Positions 25,630 to 33,932 of a stretch of DNA of 64,000 nucleotides are shown piece by piece (within the stretch, counting starts at the first letter, position 1; every line of letters begins with the position of its first letter). The notes under the pieces are model-generated. The model saw only the letters and a program-made list of their open reading frames with translations, was not told the DNA's origin and made no database searches. This stretch comes from Phenylobacterium sp. NIBR 498073 (GTDB lineage Bacteria; Pseudomonadota; Alphaproteobacteria; Caulobacterales; Caulobacteraceae). The position numbers and the translations under genes were made by a program. The stretch covers positions 1,302,001 to 1,366,000 of the forward strand of contig NZ_CP114599.1 of NCBI RefSeq assembly GCF_027286305.1. Direction: 5' to 3'.

Positions 25630-25823
25630 GGAGTCCGCTGTTGCGCTCATAGCTGCGCCTGAAGATCGCTGTTCTCAGCCTCGCCCTCGCGCCCAGCGCG
25701 GGGCGAAGTCATTGAGGAGCAAGCGCTTCTCGCGACACGCGACGCGGATTCGATCGGGCGAATTTCCGGATATCGCTGTTGAATTCGCTGTTAGCAGTGA
25801 ATTCTCCCCCGCGCGGCGAAAGG

Positions 25824-25900
25824 TACACTTATGGAATGGGCCGAGAGAGAGGCGGGGCAATAGGCCCCGCATCGCGCGGTGAGGGGCTCTCAGAGAGCCA
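25824..25900 (+). repeat. Imperfect direct repeat, copy A
   Basis: It begins TACACTTATGGAATGGGCC, continues with GAGAGAGGC, and ends with the palindrome GGCTCTCAGAGAGCC (25885-25899). It matches copy B 261 bp downstream at the ends, with a divergent middle. Confidence 0.55.
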
Positions 25901-26084
25901 CGCGCATCGGCCTTAGCCCGCCTAACCGGCGGACTTCTCGAGGGTATTCTAGGGGCGGGAAATCACCCCGTGTTAGCGGGGGAATGAATGGTCGCAGATT
26001 GAGGATGCGAATGTTGCACACCCGCCTGATGCGCTTCCGATAACGCCCCATCGGCGCGCCGGATTCGCGACCCCGACCGAAACC

Positions 26085-26161
26085 TACACTTCTGGAATGC
26101 GCCCAGAGAGAAGGCCTCGAAATCGGGCCTATCGACCCGAAATCCGGCTCTCGGAGAGCCA
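26085..26161 (+). repeat. Imperfect direct repeat, copy B
   Basis: It begins TACACTTCTGGAATGCGCC, continues with AGAGAGAAGGC, and ends with the palindrome GGCTCTCGGAGAGCC (26146-26160). The stem is identical to copy A and only the single loop base differs. Confidence 0.55.
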
Positions 26162-26249
26162 GAACCATGGCGCCAATAGGCGTCAAGTGGCGGAATTGTC
26201 GTGAGAATTTCGGGGGCGCTCGGGAGGCGCCGTACCCCAGAAGACTTGT

Positions 26250-26326
26250 TGGTCGGAGTGGCAGGATTCGAACCTGCGACCCCCGCGTCCCGAACGCGGT
26301 GCTCTACCAGACTGAGCCACACTCCG
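26250..26326 (-). tRNA. tRNA-Pro (CGG)
   Basis: A 77-nt cloverleaf including an encoded CCA end. The acceptor stem is CGGAGTG/CACTCCG, the anticodon stem CCGCG/CGCGG and the loop TTCGGGA, giving anticodon CGG that reads CCG. The T-arm contains GGTTCGAATCC. It lies at the right border of the accessory island. Confidence 0.95.
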
Positions 26327-26470
26327 ACTTGGGAGGGCGCCTTATAGAGGCGATCTTTCGAGACCGCAAGCGGGTCAGAAAGACCTTTTTTGGGGCGTTG
26401 CATCCGGCGAACTGTTGGGCTATCTCCACGCCCTCGCCGCGGGGGACACGTTCCTCCGAGCCGTTCCTGC

Positions 26471-26544
26471 TGGGGAATGGTGTAATGGTAACACTGCGGT
26501 TTTTGGTACCGTCATTCTAGGTTCGAGTCCTAGTTCCCCAGCCA
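26471..26544 (+). tRNA. tRNA-Gln (TTG)
   Basis: A 74-nt cloverleaf with encoded CCA. The acceptor is TGGGGAA/TTCCCCA. The anticodon loop TTTTGGT gives anticodon TTG, reading CAA. The T-arm is CTAGGTTCGAGTCCTAG. Confidence 0.95.
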
Positions 26545-26826
26545 CTTCTCCCCCTTAAGTTCAGCGACCGCCTCGGCGACCGCGCGCCGGATCCGCGCGT
26601 GGGGCGGAGGCTTGTCGTGGCGGCTGTGCCAGTACATCGCACCTCCCGCGCGGGGCTGGGGATCGGCAGCTGGAAGAGCTCCAGGCCCGTCCCCTCGGCA
26701 ACGGCGCGTGCGTACTGGACGGGCAGGGCGGCGATCAGGTCGCTGCGCCCCACGGCCAGCGCCACGCTCTGGAAATGCGGCAGCCCGAGCACGACCTCGC
26801 GCCGAGCGCCGATGGCATCGTCCATG
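26545..26826 (-). pseudogene. LysR-family regulator, C-terminal remnant with frameshift
   Basis: The minus strand from 26826 reads as a LysR effector-binding C-terminal part: RREVVLGLPHFQSVALAVGR, then ELFQLPIPSPAREV. Around 26640 the frame shifts to another frame, which continues MYWHSRHDKPPPHARIRRAV up to the natural C terminus. The N-terminal HTH and most of the ligand domain are missing at the 26.83-kb junction with a cupin fragment. Broken by both truncation and frameshift. Confidence 0.72.
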
Positions 26827-26827
26827 C

Positions 26828-27056
26828 TGGGGAGACGGTGGTCGGCTCAAAGGGCGTGCCGCACGGCTTCGTCGTCGAATCGTCGGCCGGCGCCTGCTGC
26901 CTGGTGATGACCCGCGGCGGCGACTTCGAGGGATTCGTGGGCGAAATGGGACGGCCGGCCGCCACGTCCGGGTTGCCGGCTCCGGTCAAGCCGACGCCGT
27001 CGATGCAGGCGGCGTTGGGGCAAGTCGCGGCCGCCCACCGCATCGCCCTGGTCTGA
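26828..27056 (+). pseudogene. Cupin-domain protein, C-terminal remnant
   Basis: The plus-strand frame ending at 27056 reads VVGSKGVPHGFVVES, GDFEGFVGEMGRPA and a tail with AAHRIALV, as in the C-terminal end of quercetinase-like cupin proteins. The upstream part is absent and replaced by antisense LysR sequence. This matches a divergent LysR-cupin pair that lost both 5' halves in one deletion. Confidence 0.6.
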
Positions 27057-27073
27057 CCGCCTCTGGCGGCGCT

Positions 27074-27619
27074 CTAGGCCCCGCCCAGGACCATGCCGGC
27101 GGCGTCGGGCGCGCTGGCGTCGCCGCCGTTCAGCGCCTTGCGCATCCAGACGATGTCGACCCAGCGCCCCTTCTTCCAGCCCAAGCCCTTGCCGACGCCG
27201 GCGTGCTCGAACCCAAGCGAGCGGTGCAGGCCGATCGAGCCGGCGTTCTCGGAGTCGCCGATCACCGCGACCACCTGGCGGATGCCGAAAGCCTCGCAGG
27301 CGTCGATCACAGCGCCCAGCACCGCCCTGCCGACCCCGCGGCCGAGCGCGTCGGGCGCGATGTAGACGCTGTCCTCGACCGTGTAGCGATAGGCGGCTCG
27401 CGGCCGGAACGGGCCGGCATAGGCGAAGCCGAGCACGCGGCCGGCGTCCTCGGCGACCATATAGGGCAGGCCGCGCTCGACGATGGCCTGACGGCGGGCG
27501 GCCATGTCCTGGACGCTCGGCGGGACCTCCTCGAAGGTCCCGAAGCCGTTCAGCACGTGATGGCCGTAGATCTCGGCCAGCGCGGTAGCGTCCTCCGTCG
27601 TCGAAGCCCTGACGATCAC
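27074..27619 (-). CDS. GNAT acetyltransferase, phosphinothricin acetyltransferase-like
   Basis: A 181-aa N-acetyltransferase. It begins with IVRASTTEDATALAEIYGHH, then NGFGTFEEVPPS, the motif-A acetyl-CoA loop DALGRGVGRAV and LHRSLGFEHAGVGKGLGWK. These are typical of Pat/Bar-like enzymes that acetylate phosphinothricin or related amino acids; the substrate here is unknown (some relatives act on methionine sulfoximine or arsinothricin). GTG 27619 overlaps the oligopeptidase stop (GTGA), so the two form an operon. Confidence 0.88.
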   Translation of the reverse strand: MIVRASTTEDATALAEIYGHHVLNGFGTFEEVPPSVQDMAARRQAIVERGLPYMVAEDAGRVLGFAYAGPFRPRAAYRYTVEDSVYIAPDALGRGVGRAVLGAVIDACEAFGIRQVVAVIGDSENAGSIGLHRSLGFEHAGVGKGLGWKKGRWVDIVWMRKALNGGDASAPDAAGMVLGGA

Positions 27620-29700
27620 TGTTCCCAACCCCGTTCCTGCGCCCAGATCGCGAAGGCGTAGTCGAGCGCGATCTCCTTGAGGAAGTCGAAACGGCCCGAG
27701 GCCCCGCCGTGGCCGGCCTCCATATTGATCTTGAGCAGGATCGGAGCATCGCCGGTCGTATTGTCGCGCAGCTTGGCGACCCACTTCTGCGGCTCCCAAT
27801 AGGTCACGCGCGGATCGCTGAGCCCGCCGGTGGCCAGGATCGGCGGATAGGGCTTGGCGGCGACCTGATCGTAGGGGCTGTAACCGGCGATGCGGTCGTA
27901 GGCCTCGGCGTCTTCCAGCGGATTGCCCCACTCTGGCCATTCCGGCGGGGTCAGGGGCAGGGTGGTGTCGCTCATGGTGTTGAGCACGTCGACGAACGGC
28001 ACGGCGGCGATGATGCCGCTCCAGAGGTCTGGACGCATGTTCACCACCGCGCCCATCAGCATGCCGCCGGCCGAGCCACCATAGGCGACCATCCGGCCGG
28101 CCTTGCCGTAGCCGTTGGCGCTCAGATGCTCGGCGCAGGCGATGAAGTCGGTGAAGGTGTTGGTCTTCTTCTCCTTGCGGCCGTCGAGGAACCAGCCCCA
28201 GCCCTTGTCCGAGCCGCCGCGGACATGCGCCACCGCCCAGATCCAGCCGCGGTCCACGAGGCTGAGGTTGCGGATCGAGAAGGTCGGCTCCATGGCGTGG
28301 CCGTAGGAGCCGTAGCCGTAGAGCAGCAGCGGCGCCGAGCCGTCGAGCGGCGTGTCCTTGAGCATCAGCACCGTGATCGGCACCTGGGCGCCGTCATGGG
28401 CCGTGGCGTAGAGACGGCGCGCGACATAGCGGGCCGGATCGTGGCCGGAGGGGATCTCCTGGGTCTTGCGCAGGGTTCGTTCGCGGGTCGCCATGTCGTA
28501 GTCGAACCACTGCCGCGGCGTGGTCGGCGACTGGTAGACGAAACGGGTCAGGGCGGTGTCGTACTCCAGCCCGCTCTCCAGCGAGAGCGCATAGGCTTCC
28601 TCGTCGAAGGCGATCTCGTGGCTGACGCCGTCGCGGGCCATGACCACGATGCGGTCATTGGCGTTCACGCGTTCCAGCCGCGCGAGGAAGCCGGCGAAGG
28701 CGGCGAAGCCGGTGATGAAGCGGCCGGGCTCGTGTGCGACGAAGTCGGTCCAGGTCGAGCGGGCCGGGACCGGCGCGGCCGACTGGGCGAGTTTGAAGTC
28801 CACCGCGCCGTCGGCGTTGGTGCGGATCACCCAGCGGTCGGTCCAGTGGTCGAGTTCGTACTTCACGCCTTCCTGGCGGGGCTCGGCGACTACGGGCGCG
28901 GCGGTCGGGTCGGCCGCCGGGATGAGCCAAAGCTCAGTGGTCTCCTGGTTGCCGACATGGATCAGGATGTGGCTGCGGTCGGAGGCGACGCCCACGCCTA
29001 GGAACATGCCCTCGTCGGCCTCCTCGTAGACCAGGACGTCCTCGCCGCCACGGGCCGGGCGGCGGAAGACCTTCGAGGGCCGTGCGTTCTCATCGCGCCA
29101 GATCCAGAAGATCCATTGGCTGTCAGGTGAGAAGGCGAAAGAGCCATAGGCGCTGTCGATCGCGTGATCGAGGGTCTGGCCGCTCTCCAGGTCCTTGACC
29201 CGGATCGTATAGTACTCCGAGCCCTGCTCGTCGGCCGCCCAGGCGTAGAGCTTGTGGTCGGGGCTGTGGCTGGCCGCGCCGACTTGGAAGAAGGCCTTAC
29301 CCTTGGCGAGGGCGTCCTCGTCCAGCAGCACCTGTTCGCCGGAGGTCTGGCCGCGCGGCCGGCGGCCATGGACCGGGTGCTCGGCGCCGATCTCGTAGCG
29401 GGCGTAGTATTCCCAAGGGCCGTCGGCGGCCGGGACGCTGGAGTCGTCCTCCTTGATGCGGCCCTTCATCTCGGCGAACAGCTGGGCCTGCAGGGCATCG
29501 GTCTTTTCGAGCAACGCCTTGGTGTAGGCGTTCTCGGCTTCCAGGTGCTCGCGGATGTCCGCCTGCAGGACCTTGGGGTCGCGCAGCACCTCGCGCCAGT
29601 TGTCGTCCTTCATCCAGGCGTAGTCGTCGGTGCGGGTGCGCCCGAGTTGTTCGATGACCTTCGGGCGGCGGGCGGCGGCGGGGGGCTTGAGAGCGCTCAT
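27616..29700 (-). CDS. ptrB: Oligopeptidase B (S9 family serine peptidase)
   Basis: A 694-aa prolyl-oligopeptidase family enzyme. The N-terminal beta-propeller (about 1-410) includes RTDDYAWMKDDNWREVL. The C-terminal alpha/beta hydrolase has the nucleophile in YGGSAGGMLMG, Asp in GLSDPRVTYWEP and His in MEAGHGGASGR. It cleaves short peptides, usually after basic residues, in the cytoplasm or periplasm; no clear signal peptide is seen. The length fits the family. Confidence 0.94.
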   Translation of the reverse strand: MSALKPPAAARRPKVIEQLGRTRTDDYAWMKDDNWREVLRDPKVLQADIREHLEAENAYTKALLEKTDALQAQLFAEMKGRIKEDDSSVPAADGPWEYYARYEIGAEHPVHGRRPRGQTSGEQVLLDEDALAKGKAFFQVGAASHSPDHKLYAWAADEQGSEYYTIRVKDLESGQTLDHAIDSAYGSFAFSPDSQWIFWIWRDENARPSKVFRRPARGGEDVLVYEEADEGMFLGVGVASDRSHILIHVGNQETTELWLIPAADPTAAPVVAEPRQEGVKYELDHWTDRWVIRTNADGAVDFKLAQSAAPVPARSTWTDFVAHEPGRFITGFAAFAGFLARLERVNANDRIVVMARDGVSHEIAFDEEAYALSLESGLEYDTALTRFVYQSPTTPRQWFDYDMATRERTLRKTQEIPSGHDPARYVARRLYATAHDGAQVPITVLMLKDTPLDGSAPLLLYGYGSYGHAMEPTFSIRNLSLVDRGWIWAVAHVRGGSDKGWGWFLDGRKEKKTNTFTDFIACAEHLSANGYGKAGRMVAYGGSAGGMLMGAVVNMRPDLWSGIIAAVPFVDVLNTMSDTTLPLTPPEWPEWGNPLEDAEAYDRIAGYSPYDQVAAKPYPPILATGGLSDPRVTYWEPQKWVAKLRDNTTGDAPILLKINMEAGHGGASGRFDFLKEIALDYAFAIWAQERGWEQ

Positions 29701-29739
29701 GGCCAGCTACATGCGCCGCCGCGGGCCGCGTCTCAAGGG

Positions 29740-30225
29740 TTAGAGCAAGACCGCGTCCACCGCTGTGCAGGCGAATTCCTCGATGGTGTTCTCGACCGCC
29801 AGCTTCTCGATCACCGCGTCCCTCAGGATCATCGTGTAGCGCGCGCTGCGCTCGCCCAGATGGAAGCTGTCGGCCCGGACGCTGAGGCCGAGCTTGCGGG
29901 TCAGTTCGAGGTTTCCGTCGGAGAGGAAGCGGATCTTGCGATCAGGGTCGAGTTCCTGCGCCCAGCGCTCCATGACCCAAGGGTCGTTCGGCGTGATGCA
30001 GGTCAGCAGTTGGAAGCCGGCCGACCGCAATCGCTCGGCATTGGCGATATAGTCGGGGAGGTGCTTCTGGGCGCAGGTCGGGCTGAAGGCGCCGGGCATG
30101 CCCATGACGATGGCGCGCTTGCCCGCGAACAGCCGCTCGGTCGACAGCAGCGACAGCCCGCCGTTCTGCAGCTCTGCGAGGGAAGCGGGGGGAATTCGCC
30201 GTCCGGCGAAGGTACGCATCGACAT
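29740..30225 (-). CDS. Peroxiredoxin (Prx5/redoxin family)
   Basis: A 161-aa thiol peroxidase with the motif PGAFSPTCAQKHLP (peroxidatic Cys51) of the PrxV group, then ITPNDPWVMERWAQE and a C-terminal region with a second cysteine (EFACTAVDA). It reduces hydrogen or organic peroxides with a thiol partner. ATG 30225 is used; ATG 30219 is two codons later. The longer open frame upstream lacks family similarity. Confidence 0.9.
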   Translation of the reverse strand: MSMRTFAGRRIPPASLAELQNGGLSLLSTERLFAGKRAIVMGMPGAFSPTCAQKHLPDYIANAERLRSAGFQLLTCITPNDPWVMERWAQELDPDRKIRFLSDGNLELTRKLGLSVRADSFHLGERSARYTMILRDAVIEKLAVENTIEEFACTAVDAVLL

Positions 30226-30404
30226 GCTCGGCTCAACTCTCCGTGCGAGCCTTGCACCCGTCACCCTACCTGCCGCTTAATCACGCACAGAGGCGCCGCG
30301 CGGCAATCGGGCGCGGCCGAGCGGCCTTTCCGCTAACGGCGTTCTTAACTAAGTAGCGCTCATCGGGGAGCGTACGAGTTCTTTAGTTTCTAGGGGCGAA
30401 TGCC

Positions 30405-31229
30405 TTGGATCTTGCAGTCGAGCTGATACACGCGACCGTCCAGTTGGAGCAGCCGTTGGGCGATGGAACGCGCACGGTCGGCACCGGGTTCCTCATCGCC
30501 GAGACCGGGCCGGACGGCGCGCCGCGCACGGTGCTGGTGACGGCCAACCACGTCCTGGCCAAGATGCCGGGGGCCGAGGCGCGGATCGGCTATCGCGTCT
30601 CCAATCCGGACGGCAGCTGGAGCTATTCGCCCCAGACGCTAAAGATTCGCGACGCCAACGGCGTCCAGCTGTGGACCAAGCACCCGTCGCGGGACGTGGC
30701 GGCTATCTCGATCACGGCGCCGGAGGCGTTCGCCAAGTCGGCCATTCCCCTGCAATGGCTGGCTGGCGACGACACCTTTCAGTCCAACCATATCGGCGCC
30801 GGCGACGAGATGATGGCGCTGGGCTTTCCGCGCGGTCTGGCGGCGAACCAGGCGGGTTTCCCGATCCTGCGCTCGGGGCGGGTCGCCTCGTTCCCGGTGG
30901 CGCCGGCTCAGGTGTTCCCGACCTTCTTGCTGGACTTCACTGTCTTCCCGGGCAACTCGGGCGGGCCGGTGTTCATGTCGCAAGCCGCTCATCGGCGGGT
31001 GGGCGCGGTCGACGCCGGCGAGGATGTTCAGTTCATCGCCGGCCTGCTGACCCAGCAGGTCGAACTGAACAACGAGCGGCTCGAGATCGGCATCGTCACT
31101 CACGCCAAGTTCATCCGCGAGACCATCACGCTGATGGACGACCCCCACGCGCCGATCACCGTCGCCCGGGTCGAGCCGATGACAGGCGCTCGCGCGGCCT
31201 CGGCGGAAGAAGCGGTCTCGCCGCAATAA
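30405..31229 (+). CDS. Trypsin-like serine protease
   Basis: A 274-aa chymotrypsin-fold protease with triad residues His49 (VTANHVL), Asp97 (SRDVAAI) and Ser185 (PGNSGGPV). There is no signal peptide or PDZ domain, so it is either cytoplasmic or a pseudo-secreted form. TTG 30405 is the only plausible start; an ATG at 30400 is out of frame and soon stops. A strong terminator follows immediately. Confidence 0.82.
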   Translation: MDLAVELIHATVQLEQPLGDGTRTVGTGFLIAETGPDGAPRTVLVTANHVLAKMPGAEARIGYRVSNPDGSWSYSPQTLKIRDANGVQLWTKHPSRDVAAISITAPEAFAKSAIPLQWLAGDDTFQSNHIGAGDEMMALGFPRGLAANQAGFPILRSGRVASFPVAPAQVFPTFLLDFTVFPGNSGGPVFMSQAAHRRVGAVDAGEDVQFIAGLLTQQVELNNERLEIGIVTHAKFIRETITLMDDPHAPITVARVEPMTGARAASAEEAVSPQ

Positions 31230-31232
31230 AAA

Positions 31233-31261
31233 ACGCCGCCCGTCTCGGAGACGGGCGGCGT
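31233..31261. terminator. Strong bidirectional hairpin terminator
   Basis: ACGCCGCCCGTCTC and GAGACGGGCGGCGT form a 14-bp perfect stem with a one-base loop. An A-run precedes it (AAAAAA) and TCTTCATTT follows, so it can serve both the protease gene and the convergent MaoC gene. Confidence 0.85.
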
Positions 31262-31284
31262 CTTCATTTCGATCGGCCGTGCGC

Positions 31285-31734
31285 TTAGGCGCCGTAGACC
31301 ACCGAGATGGTCTCGGCGATGCAGGCGGGCTTGGTCTCGCCTTCGATCTCGATGGTGCACTCGTTCTTCAGCTGCATGCCGCCGGCCTTGGCTTCGGCGC
31401 CGATCAGCTTCTGGCGCATGCGCACGCGCTTGCCGACGCGGACCATGTTGATGAAGCGGACCTTATCCGAACCGTAGTTGATGCCGCGGGTCACGCCCTT
31501 GATCGGCAGCATGCCGGCGCCCAGGAACGGGATCAGCGACAGGGTCAGGTAGCCGTGGGCGATCGGGCCGCCGATTTCCTTGGTCGCGCGCTCGACGTCG
31601 ACGTGGATCCACTGATGGTCGCCGGTGGCTTCGGCGAATTGGTTGACCCGCTCTTGGGTGATTTCCACCCAGTCCGACACGCCGACTTCCTGACCGACCA
31701 GGCCGGGCAGATCCTTGAACTCCACCGGGTTCAT
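31285..31734 (-). CDS. MaoC family dehydratase (enoyl-CoA hydratase 2)
   Basis: A 149-aa hotdog-fold protein. The hydratase-2 signature includes FAEATGDHQWIHVDVERA (Asp and His of the catalytic pair), GGPIAHGYLTLSL and GINYGSDKVRF. It hydrates (R)-specific trans-2-enoyl-CoA. ATG 31734 gives the usual length. The large upstream open frame antisense to proS is ignored. The terminator lies 24 bp past the stop. Confidence 0.93.
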   Translation of the reverse strand: MNPVEFKDLPGLVGQEVGVSDWVEITQERVNQFAEATGDHQWIHVDVERATKEIGGPIAHGYLTLSLIPFLGAGMLPIKGVTRGINYGSDKVRFINMVRVGKRVRMRQKLIGAEAKAGGMQLKNECTIEIEGETKPACIAETISVVYGA

Positions 31735-31836
31735 CGTTTGCTCCCAAATCAATTGAAACAGATGTTCGAGGTCTAGCACCTGTCTGGGCGCTCGCAACGC
31801 CTTTACGCCGCCGCCAGGGACATTAAAGAGCGCCGT

Positions 31837-33396
31837 ATGCAACGAGCTCTCAGCGTCAGCCGGATGACCGGCAACAAGTCGACCTTCCCCGACTGGTATC
31901 AGGCGATCGTCCGCGAGGCGGACATGGCTGAATCCAGCCCTGTGCGCGGCTCCATGATCATCAAGCCGTGGGGCTATGGTGTCTGGGAACGGATCCAGCA
32001 GACCATGGACCGGCGCATCAAGGAGATGGGCGTCGACAACGCCTACTTCCCGCTGTTCATCCCGCTGGGCTTCTTCGCCAAGGAGGCCGAGCACGTCGAC
32101 GGATTCGCCAAGGAGATGGCGGTGGTGACGCACCATCGCCTGAAAAGCATCGACGGCAAGCTGCAGCCCGATCCGGAGGCGAAGCTGGAGGAGCCGCTGA
32201 TCGTTCGTCCGACGTCGGAAACGATCATCGGCGACGCCTTCTCGCGTTGGGTGAAAAGCTATCGGGACCTGCCGCTGAAGATCAACCAGTGGGCCAACGT
32301 CGTCCGCTGGGAGATGCGCACGCGCCTGTTCCTGCGCACCTCGGAGTTCCTCTGGCAGGAGGGCCATACCGCCCACGCCACGCGCGAGGACGCGCTGGCC
32401 TCGACCCTGCTGGCGTTGGAGATGTACCGGGAGTTTTCCGAGAACGTCTTGGCCATGCCGGTGGTGGCCGGCGAGAAGCCCGAGAACGAGCGCTTCCCGG
32501 GCGCCGACAACACCTTCTCGATCGAAGCCATGATGCAGGACGGCAAGGCGCTGCAGGCCGGCACGTCGCACTATCTGGGCACCAGCTTTTCGCGGGCCCA
32601 GAACATCCGCTACCAGAGCGACAGCGGCGAAATGGAGTTCTGCCACACCTCCAGCTGGGGCACCTCCACCCGCATGATCGGCGGGGTGATCATGACCCAC
32701 GGCGACGACGACGGCCTGCGCCTGCCGCCGGCCATCGCGCCGCGTCAGATCGTCATCGTGCCGATGCTGCGGGGCAAGGAGGAGGACGCTCAGGTCCTGG
32801 CCTATGCCGAGGCGCTGGTGAAGGACCTGGGCGCCCAGGTCGCGCTCGGCGAACCGATCCGCGCCCTGCTGGACGTCAAGGACCAGAAGTCGAGCGACAA
32901 GCGCTGGAATTGGGTGCGCCGCGGGGCCCCGGTGATCGTCGAGCTTGGTCCGCGCGATGCGGCCGGCGGCCAGGTCAGCTTCATGCGCCGCGACCGGCTG
33001 CGCGACGGCGACAAGGTGAAGTCCCAGGCCCTGGCCCGCGATGAGTTCGTCGCCCAGGCGCCGGCGCTGCTGGCTGAAATCCAACAGTCGCTGTTCGACG
33101 AGGCCAAGGCCCGGCTCGAGGCCAACATCCGCAGCGACTTGACCAGCTTCGAGCAGGTCGCCGAGTACTTCGGTCAGCTGTCGGACGAGGACGAAGAGAC
33201 TTCGGCCTTCAAGGGCTGGGTGCGCGCGCCCTGGAGCCGGCCGACCGGCGCTGAGCTCGACAAGGTGGTCGAGCGCCTCAAGGCGCTGAAGCTGACCCTG
33301 CGCAACGCGCCGAGCCAGCAGCCTGACAGCTTCGGCCCCTGCGTCTTCACCGGCGCGCCGGGCGTCGAGGAAATTTTGATCGGCCGTTCGTACTAG
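31837..33396 (+). CDS. proS: Prolyl-tRNA synthetase, archaeal/eukaryal-like (type 3)
   Basis: A 519-aa class II aminoacyl-tRNA synthetase. Motif 2 region: VVRWEMRTRLFLRTSEFLWQ; motif 3: SSWGTSTRMIGGVIMTHGDD. PTSETIIG and the C-terminal anticodon-binding domain plus zinc-like extension end in a Tyr, the trait of archaeal/eukaryal-type ProRS. It charges tRNA-Pro, one of which (CGG) is coded 5.5 kb away. Most alphaproteobacteria use a shorter bacterial-type ProRS of about 440 aa, so this could be a second copy; that cannot be settled here. Confidence 0.93.
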   Translation: MQRALSVSRMTGNKSTFPDWYQAIVREADMAESSPVRGSMIIKPWGYGVWERIQQTMDRRIKEMGVDNAYFPLFIPLGFFAKEAEHVDGFAKEMAVVTHHRLKSIDGKLQPDPEAKLEEPLIVRPTSETIIGDAFSRWVKSYRDLPLKINQWANVVRWEMRTRLFLRTSEFLWQEGHTAHATREDALASTLLALEMYREFSENVLAMPVVAGEKPENERFPGADNTFSIEAMMQDGKALQAGTSHYLGTSFSRAQNIRYQSDSGEMEFCHTSSWGTSTRMIGGVIMTHGDDDGLRLPPAIAPRQIVIVPMLRGKEEDAQVLAYAEALVKDLGAQVALGEPIRALLDVKDQKSSDKRWNWVRRGAPVIVELGPRDAAGGQVSFMRRDRLRDGDKVKSQALARDEFVAQAPALLAEIQQSLFDEAKARLEANIRSDLTSFEQVAEYFGQLSDEDEETSAFKGWVRAPWSRPTGAELDKVVERLKALKLTLRNAPSQQPDSFGPCVFTGAPGVEEILIGRSY

Positions 33397-33403
33397 GACC
33401 GGA

Positions 33404-33435
33404 ATATCGGCGAGGCGTTGTCGCCTCGCCGATAT
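33404..33435. terminator. Hairpin terminator between proS and the convergent immunity-like gene
   Basis: ATATCGGCGAGGCG and CGCCTCGCCGATAT form a 14-bp perfect stem with loop TTGT, starting 8 bp after the proS stop. It may serve both directions. Confidence 0.8.
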
Positions 33436-33443
33436 CTTGAAGC

Positions 33444-33932
33444 TCAGTAGGCCTCAAAGGTATCGGGGCCCAGAAGTTTGAAAATATCTTCCACACTGCC
33501 GGCAGCGCGCACTTGCGCCATCAGTGGAAGCAGGACCGTCTCGTGCTCATCGAAGAGGCAGTAGTCGTCTGGAAAGGCCTCCAGCGTCTCGCAGGCGCGA
33601 GCCTTCACCTCATCCAGAGTCGCCTTTTCACGCCGCTCTAGACTGTACTCGATCCTGTACTGTGGGCCCGCCAGCATCGCCCCTATGAGCCAGGGAATAA
33701 GGGGGCGCGCCCGGCCTCTGTCATGGATAGCCGTGACGCGGCAGCGAAGCCCGTCGCCATCTATGAGTTCCATCCCCAGCGATTTGCCCTCGCGCAGCGT
33801 CAGCTTTCCGCAGGTCGTCAGCGACCTTCGATCGGGAAAGCCCCAAATCTCTCGGTCGGGCGTGAAGCCAATCACCGGGAAGTTGAAATCGACAAGATCA
33901 GAGGTGATCGCGTCAGCGTCGGATGAGCTCAT
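33444..33932 (-). CDS. Putative immunity protein of a toxin-immunity pair
   Basis: A 162-aa acidic, soluble protein with no recognised family. It begins MSSSDADAITSDLVDFNFPV. ATG 33932 overlaps the stop of the upstream nuclease-like gene (ATGA), so the two are translationally coupled. That junction, the small acidic product and the toxic neighbour point to an immunity role (inference). Confidence 0.55.
   Translation of the reverse strand: MSSSDADAITSDLVDFNFPVIGFTPDREIWGFPDRRSLTTCGKLTLREGKSLGMELIDGDGLRCRVTAIHDRGRARPLIPWLIGAMLAGPQYRIEYSLERREKATLDEVKARACETLEAFPDDYCLFDEHETVLLPLMAQVRAAGSVEDIFKLLGPDTFEAY

Larger units (their letters stand above)
25630..26249. other. 620-bp non-coding stretch between recombinase and tRNA-Pro
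   Basis: It has no supported gene. It contains two imperfect copies of an approximately 80-bp element (from 25824 and 26085), each ending in a GGCTCTC/GAGAGCC hairpin. This is the likely end of the mobile island. Confidence 0.55.

Noticed and set aside
26750..27060. Intact cupin gene starting at 26775
   Set aside because: The first part is antisense LysR sequence; only the C-terminal cupin segment is real, so it is called a remnant.
31285..33084. 599-codon frame extending the MaoC gene upstream
   Set aside because: The extra N terminus is antisense to proS; MaoC starts naturally at 31734.
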